Source: Candidatus Latescibacterota bacterium
GTDB taxonomy: Bacteria > Latescibacterota > UBA2968 > UBA8231
NCBI GenBank assembly: GCA_022819745.1
Contig: JAJEGS010000042.1
Coordinates: 1-35,610, forward strand
DNA length: 35,610 bases
Direction: 5' to 3'
In this document: piece after piece, positions 1 to 8,504 of the stretch
How positions within the stretch are numbered: the stretch's first letter is position 1
Layout of the letters: every line of letters starts with the position of its first letter
Notes under the pieces: model-generated
What the model saw: only the letters and a program-made list of their open reading frames with translations
The model's database searches: none
Told to the model about the DNA's origin: nothing
Program-made: the position numbers and the translations under genes

Positions 1-126
1 GGGGTATGGGATGGTAGGGATGAGGATGGATCTTTGTTGCCGCCGGGGTTGTATGTAGTGGGTTTGAGTGTGGAGACGGATCAGGGGACGACGCAGCGGC
101 AGGCGATCGTCTCCCTAGTATACTAA
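1..126 (+). CDS. C-terminal end of a secreted protein with FlgD-like Ig tail (partial)
   Basis: The open frame runs from base 1 to a TAA at 124-126 and gives 41 residues. It contains WDGRDEDG, then LLPPGLYVVGLSVETD, and ends in a hydrophobic tail (IVSLVY). This is the final beta-strand region of the FlgD/gliding-type Ig-like module found at the C-terminus of many exported FCB-group proteins. The next gene ends with the same motifs (WDGRDDGG, PPGLYLVQLSVDTD), so the two are tandem paralogues, at least in their tails. The N-terminus lies outside the window, so nothing can be said about the functional domain. Confidence 0.75.
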   Translation, partial: GVWDGRDEDGSLLPPGLYVVGLSVETDQGTTQRQAIVSLVY

Positions 127-136
127 GGAGACGAGT

Positions 137-154
137 ATGGCGGACGATGTGTAA
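137..154 (+). other. Five-codon minigene with a strong Shine-Dalgarno
   Basis: AAGGAG at 125-130 overlaps the stop codon of the preceding gene and sits 6 bases before an ATG at 137. Only five codons follow (MADDV) before TAA at 152-154. It could be the remnant of a deleted gene, a translated leader, or chance. Confidence 0.2.
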
Positions 155-205
155 TTTCCTTACCCTAAACGAGTTAAAACACCTTAGAACACAACGGAGA
201 CCGCT

Positions 206-2782
206 ATGATTATCTTCGGACGCGTCCTTTTCATGGGGCTAGCTCTCGCACTGGCCGGAACCGCCGTGTGCGCCCAGCAGGCCGGCCACCAAGTCCGCAG
301 CAATCAGGTCGTGATCAATGGCCGCAACCATTGGCAAAATTGGGAATCTGCCCCAGGGACCTTGACGATTTCTCCGGACGGGGAAGTGCGCACTCGGCGC
401 ATTGAAAAAAATACCAATGCAGTGTTCGACATTGTCGATTACTTGAGCTTTAATCCGCCGGCATCCCTCGGTGGCAAAGAACCCGCCGAGATCGTCCTCG
501 CCGATGCCGTCAAGGGCGGTTCCAATATCGCCGATGTGGTCAATCTGCTCGACGGCGACATCACCACCTATTGGCAGCCCGATCCACCTTCAGCCGACAG
601 GGACTTAGCCTCGCAGTGGTGGTTTGTGATCGACCTAGGTCGCGTAGTTTTTGCCAAAGAACTCGTAATGCGCTTTGTCGAGGAGGGCATGGGCGATCCC
701 TTTCTCCTCTTTGAGGTGCTCATCTCCGACGGTTTGAAGCCGGCTCGCTTGCAAAACAGCGAAAATCCAGCTTTTAAGACCGTGTTGCGGACTTTGAGCA
801 AAAACAAGAGCCAGCGGGTCTTTACGGTTGATCTGACAGATCAAGAGCCTACCGTTCAGGCCGCGGCCGTGCGCTTTGTGCAAATTTTGGTCACGGATAC
901 CGACGGGCTACTCGGCACGGAAGTCTCTGCCGATGAATACGAAGCGCTCAGTGAAGAGACGCGTGGCGCGATCCAGCACTTCAAGCGCCAGCCCGATGGC
1001 CGCGAGGTGCCCGTTGATCAAGACCTGTACGACATATTGGACGAAGAACGCCGGGGCAGTGTCCGCTACTTTCGCCGGGAATTGCCCCGCTTGGCCGAGC
1101 TGGAAGTCTGGAACGAAGGGGACGAGCTAACTGCTGGCATTCTCGCCCGCGGCGGCGTCATCTCTACCAATGCGAAGCAGCCGCTGGCCCTGACCAAGTT
1201 CGTCGATGGCGACTTGGCGACCTTCAATCGCATCTTTTACGGAGTTTCCTCGGCGGTGGCTGATCCCGAGTTAGAGTTGGTTTTTGACTTGGGTTCCTTC
1301 TATTGGATCGACGCCTTCCGCATGATTTACAACAACAGCTTGTTCCCGAACTATCGGATGGACTTTTCGGACGGTTCCTTGGCCCCAGACGGGAGCATCC
1401 AGTGGACGACTAGGGCCGAGCTAAACCCGCGCCCCATCGTCCGCGTTGAAGGTACTGACTTCGAGCCGATCAAGGCGCGGTATGGCCGCTTTCAGTGGAC
1501 CTTGAATGCCATTGGGGCCCGCACGGCGGACATATCCGAGTTGCAGTTCTACGGCGAAGGTTTTCAGCCGGAGGTCTCGCTGCGGTCGGATCTTATTCGC
1601 TTGGGTGGCAGCCGCAACTTGCTGTCAATTGAGTGGGACGCCGACACTCCCCCCGGCACCCAAGTGCTGATTCAGACTCGCACGGGCAATGAATTGGGCG
1701 AGATCCTGCACTATTTCAAAAAAGATGGCACAGAAGTAACCGAAAGCGAGTACAACAAGCTGCTGTCGTTGTTCAGGGGCGACACTGTTGCCGAGCAGGT
1801 ACCCGGCAGCGATTGGAGCAACTGGAGCGAACCCTACGAGGATCCGACGGGCAGTCCGATTGTCTCTCCGTCACCGAGGGAGTTCCTGACGGTGCAGGCG
1901 ACCTTGCTGTCGGAAGACCCGGAGATAAGCCCAACGCTGCGCTCGATCCGTCTCAACTTCGCCAACCCCGTGGCGCAGCGTCTGTTGGGAGAGATCGGCC
2001 CGTTCGCAGTGGACGAACTCGGGGTGCAACGACCGTTTTCGCTTTACGTGCGGCCGGAGTTTGACCGCCGCGATCCAGGCTTTGACGAGCTGTTGTTGTT
2101 GGCTCCGTCGAACATGGAGTTGGATATGGTGGGTCTTTACGGCGGTCAGGTGGCCGATTTCGACGGCGAGGCGAGCCCAAGCGCGCTGACTGGGGTCGAG
2201 GTCATCCCTACGGGTCGGGACTCGCTGCACGTGCGCTTTGATGCGATCCAGCCCAATGGATCTACGGAAGTGCTGAGGCTGGATTTTGAGACGGCGCTTT
2301 TCGTCACTGGCGCGGTGTTACAGGCGGCCCTGCGCAATAGCAGCACAGATGGCGGTGGCGCTTGGCAGCGAATCGACCCGGGGGAGGCTCTAACGCAGGT
2401 CGTCGGCAACACCACGACGATTGTCGCTGCTGTGGAGCACAACGCGCTGCTTACGGATGTGGCGGTGCTGCCGGAAGCCTTTTCGCCCAACGGCGATGGG
2501 ATCAACGACCGCACAGTCTTTGCTTTCAACGTCGTGCGGGTCGGCGATGATAGTCCTGTGGCCGCTGAGATCTACGATTTGGGAGGCCGCCAAATACGGC
2601 GTCTGGCGCAAGAGCGCCCATTTAGCACCGGTACCTATGAGATCGAGTGGGATGGTCGGGATGATGGTGGGCGCATGGTGCCGCCGGGTCTGTATTTGGT
2701 ACAGTTGAGCGTGGATACTGATATCGAGGGAGCGCAGGTCAAAGACGCGCATGTACTCAGGACGGTTTCTGTGGCGTACTGA
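206..2782 (+). CDS. Secreted discoidin-domain protein with C-terminal FlgD-like Ig module
   Basis: The 858-residue product begins with a Sec signal peptide (hydrophobic residues 5-21, likely cleavage after VCA at about residue 23). Two regions look like F5/8-type C (discoidin, galactose-binding) folds: about residues 95-215, with LLDGDITTYW and WWFVIDLGRV, and about 320-455, with FVDGDLATF, LELVFDLGSF and AQF/ELQFYGEGF-like closing strands. A short motif of the type IxHFKRxxDG/ILHYFKKDG recurs near residues 255-295 and 495-515. Residues about 752-858 form a FlgD-like tail (FSPNGDGINDRTVFAF, WDGRDDGG, PPGLY), which in FCB bacteria often serves for export or surface attachment. The ligand is unknown; glycan binding is an inference from the discoidin folds. 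The start follows GGAG at 197-200. It is a tandem neighbour of a gene with the same tail. Confidence 0.8.
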   Translation: MIIFGRVLFMGLALALAGTAVCAQQAGHQVRSNQVVINGRNHWQNWESAPGTLTISPDGEVRTRRIEKNTNAVFDIVDYLSFNPPASLGGKEPAEIVLADAVKGGSNIADVVNLLDGDITTYWQPDPPSADRDLASQWWFVIDLGRVVFAKELVMRFVEEGMGDPFLLFEVLISDGLKPARLQNSENPAFKTVLRTLSKNKSQRVFTVDLTDQEPTVQAAAVRFVQILVTDTDGLLGTEVSADEYEALSEETRGAIQHFKRQPDGREVPVDQDLYDILDEERRGSVRYFRRELPRLAELEVWNEGDELTAGILARGGVISTNAKQPLALTKFVDGDLATFNRIFYGVSSAVADPELELVFDLGSFYWIDAFRMIYNNSLFPNYRMDFSDGSLAPDGSIQWTTRAELNPRPIVRVEGTDFEPIKARYGRFQWTLNAIGARTADISELQFYGEGFQPEVSLRSDLIRLGGSRNLLSIEWDADTPPGTQVLIQTRTGNELGEILHYFKKDGTEVTESEYNKLLSLFRGDTVAEQVPGSDWSNWSEPYEDPTGSPIVSPSPREFLTVQATLLSEDPEISPTLRSIRLNFANPVAQRLLGEIGPFAVDELGVQRPFSLYVRPEFDRRDPGFDELLLLAPSNMELDMVGLYGGQVADFDGEASPSALTGVEVIPTGRDSLHVRFDAIQPNGSTEVLRLDFETALFVTGAVLQAALRNSSTDGGGAWQRIDPGEALTQVVGNTTTIVAAVEHNALLTDVAVLPEAFSPNGDGINDRTVFAFNVVRVGDDSPVAAEIYDLGGRQIRRLAQERPFSTGTYEIEWDGRDDGGRMVPPGLYLVQLSVDTDIEGAQVKDAHVLRTVSVAY

Positions 2783-2902
2783 GTACGGGCGGCGCTGACG
2801 GCTTTATTCGCCTTTTCCAAATAACCCCTCTTCGATTGTCTTCAGCTCAAAGTCGTCGATAAATTCCCCGCTACAGTACATTTTCGGGTAAGGAGAGCCT
2901 GC

Positions 2903-3916
2903 ATGCGTCTGCTGCTAATTTGGGCCGCCGCGCTCGTTGTCGTCGGGTGTAGTGGGTCCGGCGAATCGGGTGACAAGCCCACGGAGAAGAAAATCGTCTG
3001 GTACGCCCTGATGGTCCACCCCTATGTCGAAGAGGTGCAAAAAGGGGTGATCGGCTATGAGCGCGATACTGGGATCAAAATCAAGCGCCAGATCGGCCAA
3101 AACTGGACCCAGGACAACGAAAACGCCAATGTCGAGCCGCTGGCGGCCCAGGGCTACAAGGGCTTCTCGCTCTACCCAGCCGACGCCAGCGCCGCCAACG
3201 GACTTTACGAAGAATTGGTACAAAACGGAGCATACGTCGTCAGCTATGGAGCGCCGACGACGCTGCCGACGCCCGCGTCGTTTTGCGTGGCGACCGATGT
3301 CAAGCAAGCGGCGATGGAGGCGACCGAGGCGCTGATCGGCTTTATGGGCGGCAAGGGCAACATCCTCAACGTGCTCGAACTGGTCGAAGACCCCAACACC
3401 ATTCTGCGCAAAGAAGGCGTCGAAGCGGCGGTGGCCAAATACCCAGAGGTCCAGATCGTCCAAGAAATCGCCGGTATGGAGTCGATTGAGACCAGCACGG
3501 CTAAAATCCAAGACGCGCTCTCGGCGCGGATTGAGGAGATCGACGGTGTGATTTGCACGGGATACACGCCGACCGTGGCCGCGGCGACCATTCTGTCGGA
3601 GTGGAACCAAACCCCGGACAACAAGCGCATCCACTTCGTCGGCATCGACACGGACTCGGTGGTACTCGACGCGATCCGCCAAGGGGCCATTGACGCGACC
3701 ATTTCGCAAAATCCCTATGGCCACGGCTACATTACGTGCGCTCTTCTGAATTATCTGCTCGACGGTTGGCAGGCCAATCCCGACCGCTACTTCATAAACT
3801 CGGGCACGGTGCTGGTGACCAAGGATAACGTCGATACTTTTGAGGACGAGGTCAGGGCCATCACCGCGCAGATTATGGGCGAGTTAGAGACCAAATATCT
3901 CAGCCCACCCCGCTGA
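2903..3916 (+). CDS. Sugar ABC transporter substrate-binding lipoprotein
   Basis: The 337-residue product carries a lipoprotein signal with lipobox VVGC (Cys16), so it should be anchored in the envelope. The body has the type I periplasmic-binding-protein pattern of the ribose/xylose/AI-2 family (Peripla_BP_4): a first strand KIVWYALMVHPYVEEVQKGV, NVEPLAAQGYKGFSLYPADA in the N-lobe, and the hinge-side segment VGIDTDSVVLDAIRQGAIDATISQNPYGHGY typical of sugar binders. AAGGAG at 2891-2896 precedes the ATG at good spacing. The ATPase gene starts 3 bases after the stop and the permease follows, so this is the receptor of a CUT2-type importer. The sugar cannot be named from sequence. Confidence 0.9.
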   Translation: MRLLLIWAAALVVVGCSGSGESGDKPTEKKIVWYALMVHPYVEEVQKGVIGYERDTGIKIKRQIGQNWTQDNENANVEPLAAQGYKGFSLYPADASAANGLYEELVQNGAYVVSYGAPTTLPTPASFCVATDVKQAAMEATEALIGFMGGKGNILNVLELVEDPNTILRKEGVEAAVAKYPEVQIVQEIAGMESIETSTAKIQDALSARIEEIDGVICTGYTPTVAAATILSEWNQTPDNKRIHFVGIDTDSVVLDAIRQGAIDATISQNPYGHGYITCALLNYLLDGWQANPDRYFINSGTVLVTKDNVDTFEDEVRAITAQIMGELETKYLSPPR

Positions 3917-3919
3917 TCT

Positions 3920-5428
3920 GTGCTCGAACTGCAATCCATCAGCAAGCGCTTTCCCGGCGTCCGGGCACTGGACGATGTGTCGCTCTCATTCCAACCGGGC
4001 CAGATCCACGCCCTAGTCGGCGAAAACGGCGCGGGTAAGAGCACCCTGCTCAAAATTGTCACTGGGATATATCAGCCCGACGCTGGGCGGATGCTCTTCG
4101 ACGGCGCGCCGCTGCGCGTGCGCAACTGCCGCGACTGCCTCGACCGCGGTATTGGCTTGGTCCATCAGGAGATTCAGGTGGTAGCCGAGGCCAGCGTCGC
4201 CGAGAACATCATGCTCGATAAGTTAGACGCCTTCAGCCGGTGGGGCCGTCTCGACTGGCCGCGGCTCGACGATCAGGCGCGGGCCGCGATGGCGCGGGTT
4301 GGGCTGGACATTGATCCGCAGATGCCCATTGGCGATTTAAGCGCGGCGCACAAGCAGCTCGTGCAGATCGCCCGGGTGTTGTCGGCCGAGGCGCGGGTTC
4401 TCCTATTGGACGAGCCGACGTCGTCGCTTACCGAGCACGAAGCAGCTCGCCTGTTTGGCATTTTACGCCAGTTGCAAGAGGCGGGCGTGGCCATTGTCTT
4501 TGTCTCGCACAAGTTCGACGAGGTCTATCAAATTGGCGACCAAGTCAGCGTGTTGCGGGACGGGCGACACGTGGGTACGAGAGAGCTGGCCGGGTTGCCG
4601 CGCGCCGAGCTAATCGAGATGATGATCGGTCGGCGAGCGGAGACGGCTTCGTTTGGCATGCCAGCGGTGGACCGGGCGCGGGAGGTGCTCAGGGTTGAGG
4701 AGTTGTATGCACCTGACCGGGCGCACGAGGTGAGCTTTTCGCTCTACGCTGGCGAGATTTTGGGTTTGTACGGCTTGGTGGGAGCCGGGCGCACCGAGTT
4801 GGCGCGGTTGCTAGTCGGAGCCGAGCAGGCCGAGCGGGGGGCCGTCTATATCCACGGGGCCAAAGCGAGGATCGGCTCGGTGGCCGATAGCCTGTACAAA
4901 TACAGCATGGGCTACGTAACCGAAAACCGCAAAGAAGAGGGCCTGCTGCTGGAATCAGCCGTGCGGACCAACCTCGGCATTACCATATGGGAGCGGATCG
5001 CCGGCAAGTTCACCCGCCGGATTGACGACCGGGCAGAGACCCAAGCCGCGCAGGCGCTGGTCGCGGCGCTGGATATTCGCACGACGGGCTTGGAGCAGGA
5101 GGTAAATCACCTCAGCGGCGGCAATCAGCAGAAAGTCAGCTTGGGCAAGTGGCTGGCGGCCGGCTGCGACATCCTGATCGTCGATGAGCCGACCGTCGGG
5201 GTGGATATCCAAGCCAAGGCCCAGATCCATCGCTTGCTGTGGGACTTGGCGGCCAAAGAAGGCAAGGCCATCATTTTGATCTCGTCGGACATGCCGGAGA
5301 TCATCGGCTTAGCGGGGCGGATTCTCGTCTTTAAGGATAAGCAGATCGTCCACGAGATCGCCGAGATCCACGAGCAGGGCTTGAGCTACGATGAGGTAAG
5401 CCGCCGCATCGGTCTGCATCTGAATTGA
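3920..5428 (+). CDS. CUT2-family sugar ABC transporter ATP-binding protein (RbsA/MglA/XylG type)
   Basis: At 502 residues it has the family's usual length and two fused nucleotide-binding domains. In the first half, Walker A is GENGAGKST (34-42), followed by a signature around LSAAHKQLVQIARVL and Walker B VLLLDEPTSSL. In the second half the P-loop is degenerate (GLVGAGRTEL), as is normal for RbsA/MglA proteins, while the signature LSGGNQQKVSLGKWL and Walker B ILIVDEPTVGVD are intact. It energises sugar uptake with the binding protein upstream and the permease downstream. The start is a GTG at 3920, 3 bases after the upstream stop. No second permease gene is present, which fits the RbsABC arrangement with a permease homodimer. 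Confidence 0.93.
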   Translation: MLELQSISKRFPGVRALDDVSLSFQPGQIHALVGENGAGKSTLLKIVTGIYQPDAGRMLFDGAPLRVRNCRDCLDRGIGLVHQEIQVVAEASVAENIMLDKLDAFSRWGRLDWPRLDDQARAAMARVGLDIDPQMPIGDLSAAHKQLVQIARVLSAEARVLLLDEPTSSLTEHEAARLFGILRQLQEAGVAIVFVSHKFDEVYQIGDQVSVLRDGRHVGTRELAGLPRAELIEMMIGRRAETASFGMPAVDRAREVLRVEELYAPDRAHEVSFSLYAGEILGLYGLVGAGRTELARLLVGAEQAERGAVYIHGAKARIGSVADSLYKYSMGYVTENRKEEGLLLESAVRTNLGITIWERIAGKFTRRIDDRAETQAAQALVAALDIRTTGLEQEVNHLSGGNQQKVSLGKWLAAGCDILIVDEPTVGVDIQAKAQIHRLLWDLAAKEGKAIILISSDMPEIIGLAGRILVFKDKQIVHEIAEIHEQGLSYDEVSRRIGLHLN

Positions 5429-5430
5429 CT

Positions 5431-6390
5431 ATGGATTTTCTGCGCAGACTTATGCGGCACAACGACGCGGGGATCGCCTTGTCGGCGGGGTTGTTGTTTG
5501 TGGGATGTGCGCTTAGCTCGGAGAGCTTCCTGTCGGCGTACAACCTTTTCAACATCTCCCGGATCGTTGCGTTCTCCGTGTTGGTGGCGTTGGCTCAGGC
5601 GCTGGTGCTGGTCGCTGGGGGGATGAATCTGTCCGTGGGGGCCATTGGTGGTTTAGCTACCATTACCACTGGGTACTGCATTCAGGTGTTGGGTTTGCCG
5701 GGGTGGTTAGCGGCGCTGGTGGCGCTGGGGATTGGCGGCGCGGCTGGGTGGGTCAACGGCGTCATCATCACGCGGTTGCAGATTAATTCCTTTATCGCTA
5801 CGCTGGCCACGCTTTTTGTCTTTACAGGGCTAGTGCATGGGTTTTCCGAAGGCTACGCCTACACGGACATTCCTCGGGAGTTCACGTTTTTGGGACGGCA
5901 GAAATTTTTGGGGCTGTCGAATTTGTTCTGGACGATGGGGCTGGTGCTGCTGGCGACGCACTACGCATTCCGGCACACGGTTTTCGGGCGGCGGCTGTTG
6001 GCGACCGGGGGGAATCAGGAGGCGGCTCGGCTGGCGGGGATCAATACCGATCGGATGATTTTGCTGTCGCACGTGCTGTCGGGCGGCGTGGGGGCGCTGG
6101 CTGCGGTGTTGTGGGTCTCGCGGATGGGTTCGGCGCAACCGGCGACGGGTAAGGACTGGCTGATTACCAGCTTTGCGGTGGCCATTGTCGGTGGGACTGG
6201 GCTGGCAGGAGGGCGCATCTCGGCGTTGGGCCTGCTGTTAGGGGCGGTCATCATCGTCCTCATCAAGAACGGCTTGGTGATGCTGGAGGCCAACGTCTAT
6301 TACGAGCAGGCGTTTTTGGGGTCGATTATTCTGTTGGCCGTGGTGGTGAGCCGGGTGCGGGATCTGTATGGGGGGCGGAGTGGAAGTTAG
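5431..6390 (+). CDS. CUT2-family sugar ABC transporter permease (RbsC type)
   Basis: The 319-residue product is very hydrophobic, with about eight to ten predicted membrane spans, and has the BPD_transp_2 layout of RbsC/XylH/MglC. Recognisable segments are LAQALVLVAGGMNLSVGAIG near the N-terminus, TRLQINSFIATLATLFVFTGL, and the EAA-like loop GNQEAARLAGINTDRMIL. It forms the membrane pore for the importer encoded just upstream. I chose the ATG at 5431, two bases after the ATPase stop; an in-frame TTG at 5425 would overlap that stop and add two residues. Translation is probably coupled because no clear ribosome binding site is visible. Confidence 0.9.
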   Translation: MDFLRRLMRHNDAGIALSAGLLFVGCALSSESFLSAYNLFNISRIVAFSVLVALAQALVLVAGGMNLSVGAIGGLATITTGYCIQVLGLPGWLAALVALGIGGAAGWVNGVIITRLQINSFIATLATLFVFTGLVHGFSEGYAYTDIPREFTFLGRQKFLGLSNLFWTMGLVLLATHYAFRHTVFGRRLLATGGNQEAARLAGINTDRMILLSHVLSGGVGALAAVLWVSRMGSAQPATGKDWLITSFAVAIVGGTGLAGGRISALGLLLGAVIIVLIKNGLVMLEANVYYEQAFLGSIILLAVVVSRVRDLYGGRSGS

Positions 6391-6435
6391 TACGTAAGCG
6401 GTTGACAAGAGCTAAGAACGAGGCAAAGACCTGAC

Positions 6436-7470
6436 ATGTACCAACAATTAGACCGCATCACGCTCAAATCCGGTGAAGTTGTACAAGCTGGCGTCGTGCA
6501 AGGACCTGATCTCGATTGGGCCGAGCGCGTTGAGACCCTATTGAGTCACAAAGGTCCGTCTTGGCACTGGGGCAACGAACAGGTGCTGCGTACTGAGACC
6601 GGGCTCGATGTCTTCTTTTATCTGTTGCACCGCGACGGCGATCCCTTTGCCAATATAATGACCATTGAATACCGAGGCGTGGGGCTGCTCGGCCACGTGT
6701 ACACCTGCCCCGAAGACCGCCGCCAAGGAGCTGCCATGCAACTGATGGCCTGTCTCATGGAACATTTTAGGCAGCGCGGCGGTCAAGCTCTGTTCTTGGG
6801 CACGGGCTATGATACGCCGCCCTATCACATTTATCGGGCCAATGGCTTTGCTGGGGTCGAGCCGGAAAGCGGTTATATGGATTATTACAGCACCTCACAG
6901 GACGAATTCGATAGGGATTATTTCGCGCCGGGTTCCACGGCTATAGAATCGGTCGGCTGGCTCCACTGGCCTGTTTCTATCCCTCTGTTTTTGGGTGCTT
7001 CCCCCGGTGTCGTGCGTGGCGCTGGTTTGGGTGTGTGGGGTCGCCGCTCCACCGAAGGGCCTTTGTTGCCCTTGCTGCAGGACTGCTTAGAGCGCGACGC
7101 AAGTGGCCTGCCGCCTCGCGCGCTGGCTTTGGTGCAACGGGAAACCCGCGCTGTAGTGGGTTGGGCGATGTGGTCCGATCATCCGCTGTGGCCGGACGCC
7201 TGTTTGGTTGACTTGTATTGCCACCCGGCTTTTTGGGAGAAGGGGGCCGCCTTGCTTCAGGCGCTAGAGATACCGGAGAGCCACACGTGCTTGGCCTATT
7301 GCGACGCTGGTTTGCAGCTCAAAGCTGCTGCTCTGACTGCGGTGGGCTTCCGTTGCAGTGCCACCTTAAACCAGCGGGTTGCTGCGGATCGGGCGCAAAC
7401 GGGTTGGGTGGATGTTGAGGTGTGGGAAAACAAGGGGAGTTTTCACGCCGACGGATCGGTGGTGGACTGA
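6436..7470 (+). CDS. Tandem-GNAT acetyltransferase-like protein
   Basis: Residues about 70-155 form a GNAT acetyl-CoA-binding fold: the strand VGLLGHVYTCPEDRR, the loop RRQGAAMQLMACLMEHF (motif A, RxxGxA variant), then GGQALFLGT and PPYHIYRANGFAG (motif B, the usual Y..NGF). The C-terminal half (about 185-335) has a similar order of strands and a closing LKAAALTAVGFRCSATL, so it is probably a second, degenerate GNAT domain. At 344 residues it is about twice the length of a single-domain GNAT. It lies 45 bases after the sugar permease gene, same strand, and may be co-transcribed. The acceptor substrate is unknown. Confidence 0.7.
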   Translation: MYQQLDRITLKSGEVVQAGVVQGPDLDWAERVETLLSHKGPSWHWGNEQVLRTETGLDVFFYLLHRDGDPFANIMTIEYRGVGLLGHVYTCPEDRRQGAAMQLMACLMEHFRQRGGQALFLGTGYDTPPYHIYRANGFAGVEPESGYMDYYSTSQDEFDRDYFAPGSTAIESVGWLHWPVSIPLFLGASPGVVRGAGLGVWGRRSTEGPLLPLLQDCLERDASGLPPRALALVQRETRAVVGWAMWSDHPLWPDACLVDLYCHPAFWEKGAALLQALEIPESHTCLAYCDAGLQLKAAALTAVGFRCSATLNQRVAADRAQTGWVDVEVWENKGSFHADGSVVD

Positions 7471-7808
7471 TGATACTCTATTTGTCGGGTCGGGATACGG
7501 ATGATTTGCTGATGGTGTTGGAAGGGGTGGCGGGCGTGGTGTTCAAACGGAGCGACGAGCGCAAGAAGCGAAAGTATTTTGAAAAGGGGGCGCGCAAGGA
7601 TTCGATGGGGGAGGTCTCGGCGAAGGTTTTTCTCGGTAGCGGTGTCGGGGAGAAGGCGCGAGCGGCGGTGCGGGAGATCGTGGTTGAGGGCGTGCGGTCG
7701 AAGCAGGTTGTGGTTGTAATAAAAGGCGAGGGGAATGCGGAGATCGAGTTGGCCGGGCCGAATCCTGACGAGGGGCAATTACAGGCGTTGGCCGATCGGT
7801 TAATGTAG
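7470..7808 (+). CDS. Small protein of unknown function
   Basis: The ATG at 7470 overlaps the TGA of the preceding gene (ATGA), which favours this start over an upstream in-frame one at 7422 inside that gene. The 112-residue product starts MILYLSGRDTDD and has a basic stretch (KRSDERKKRKYFEKGARKD) around residues 26-44, then a strand-rich acidic C-terminal part. I recognise no family. The overlap suggests translational coupling with the tandem-GNAT protein and a linked role. Confidence 0.6.
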   Translation: MILYLSGRDTDDLLMVLEGVAGVVFKRSDERKKRKYFEKGARKDSMGEVSAKVFLGSGVGEKARAAVREIVVEGVRSKQVVVVIKGEGNAEIELAGPNPDEGQLQALADRLM

Positions 7809-7896
7809 GATGGGCACCTATTTTCGCCTGCAGCGAATGTAAAACATCCCCTTAGACCTCAGAGCCACCAACCGCCCCTTGCCGTAGAGCACTCTC

Positions 7897-7925
7897 TTGA
7901 CATTGTAGCCCAAACGTGCTACAGT
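7897..7925 (+). promoter_or_regulatory. Sigma70 promoter of the toxin-antitoxin operon
   Basis: TTGACA at 7897-7902 is a perfect -35 box, and TACAGT at 7920-7925 lies after a 17-base spacer. Transcription should start near 7932, downstream of the in-frame ATG at 7929, so translation must start at the ATG at 7947. Confidence 0.75.
7904..7923. promoter_or_regulatory. Inverted repeat, probable antitoxin operator
   Basis: TGTAGC and GCTACA form perfect 6-base arms separated by 8 bases, covering the spacer and most of the -10 box. RelB/DinJ-type antitoxins repress their own promoter through such palindromes, so this is a likely autoregulatory site. Confidence 0.55.
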
Positions 7926-7946
7926 CAGATGAAGAAGGAGACTATT

Positions 7947-8207
7947 ATGGCAAAGACTGAAGTTGTCCGGGCGCGTATCAATCCAGAGCTAAAGCGCAAT
8001 GTCGAGGTGCTATTGAGCAAGCTCGGTCTGACTACGACTCAGGCAATTACCCTTTTCTTTCAGCAAATGGAACTGCGCAACGGACTGCCGTTTTCCGTAG
8101 AGCTACCCAATAAGGAAACCCGCGACGTTTTTGAAAAGACGGATCGAGGAGAAGAATTGGTCGAGTGTGAAGATGCTGATGACATGTTTCGGAAGCTCAA
8201 CATTTGA
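7947..8207 (+). CDS. dinJ: Type II antitoxin, RelB/DinJ family
   Basis: The 86-residue product starts MAKTEVVRARINPELK, the ribbon-helix-helix DNA-binding strand and first helix of DinJ/RelB antitoxins, continuing with LLSKLGLTTTQAITLFFQQM. The acidic C-terminal part (about 50-86) is where the family wraps its toxin. The start is ATG 7947: AAGGAG at 7935-7940 is correctly spaced, and an ATG at 7929 lies upstream of the predicted transcription start. The stop overlaps the toxin ATG by one base (TGATG), the classic coupled arrangement. It should neutralise the YafQ-like toxin and repress the operon. Confidence 0.88.
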   Translation: MAKTEVVRARINPELKRNVEVLLSKLGLTTTQAITLFFQQMELRNGLPFSVELPNKETRDVFEKTDRGEELVECEDADDMFRKLNI

Positions 8208-8476
8208 TGCGGCGTCCTTTTTATTCTAATCGCTTTGAAAGGGATCTGAAACGATCTCAACGGAGAGGGAAGGATCTTGAGAAGATTAAGGCAGTACTGC
8301 GGCACCTGATTGAGGGCAAGCGGCTTGATGACCGCTATTTCGATCATCCGCTCGTAGGGAATTACGTCGGTCGTCGTGAATGCCATATTGAACCGGACTG
8401 GTTGCTCATTTACAAACTGGACGGAGACGACATCATTTTTGAGCGCACTGGTACTCACGCTGACTTATTTAGATAG
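8207..8476 (+). CDS. yafQ: Type II toxin, YafQ-family mRNA interferase
   Basis: The 89-residue product matches the RelE/YafQ ribosome-dependent endoribonuclease fold over its full length. The segment DHPLVGNYVGRRECHIEPDW and the ending FERTGTHADLF are near-identical in pattern to E. coli YafQ. The catalytic set can be placed with a constant offset of three: His47, His60, Asp64, His84 and Phe88 correspond to E. coli His50, His63, Asp67, His87 and Phe91. All key residues are present, so the toxin is predicted active. The ATG at 8207 shares its A with the antitoxin stop; a TTG at 8204 is a less likely start. Confidence 0.9.
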   Translation: MRRPFYSNRFERDLKRSQRRGKDLEKIKAVLRHLIEGKRLDDRYFDHPLVGNYVGRRECHIEPDWLLIYKLDGDDIIFERTGTHADLFR

Positions 8477-8504
8477 CTTGATGAATTTGAAGAAGAGTGC
8501 TAAA

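Noticed and set aside
2915..3724. Minus-strand frame of 269 codons opposite the sugar-binding lipoprotein
   Set aside because: The plus strand encodes an intact binding protein with signal and lipobox; the antisense product has only low-complexity Arg/Asp/Val composition.
7929..7946. Earlier ATG for the antitoxin gene
   Set aside because: It lies before the predicted transcription start, and the good Shine-Dalgarno falls after it, at the right distance for ATG 7947.
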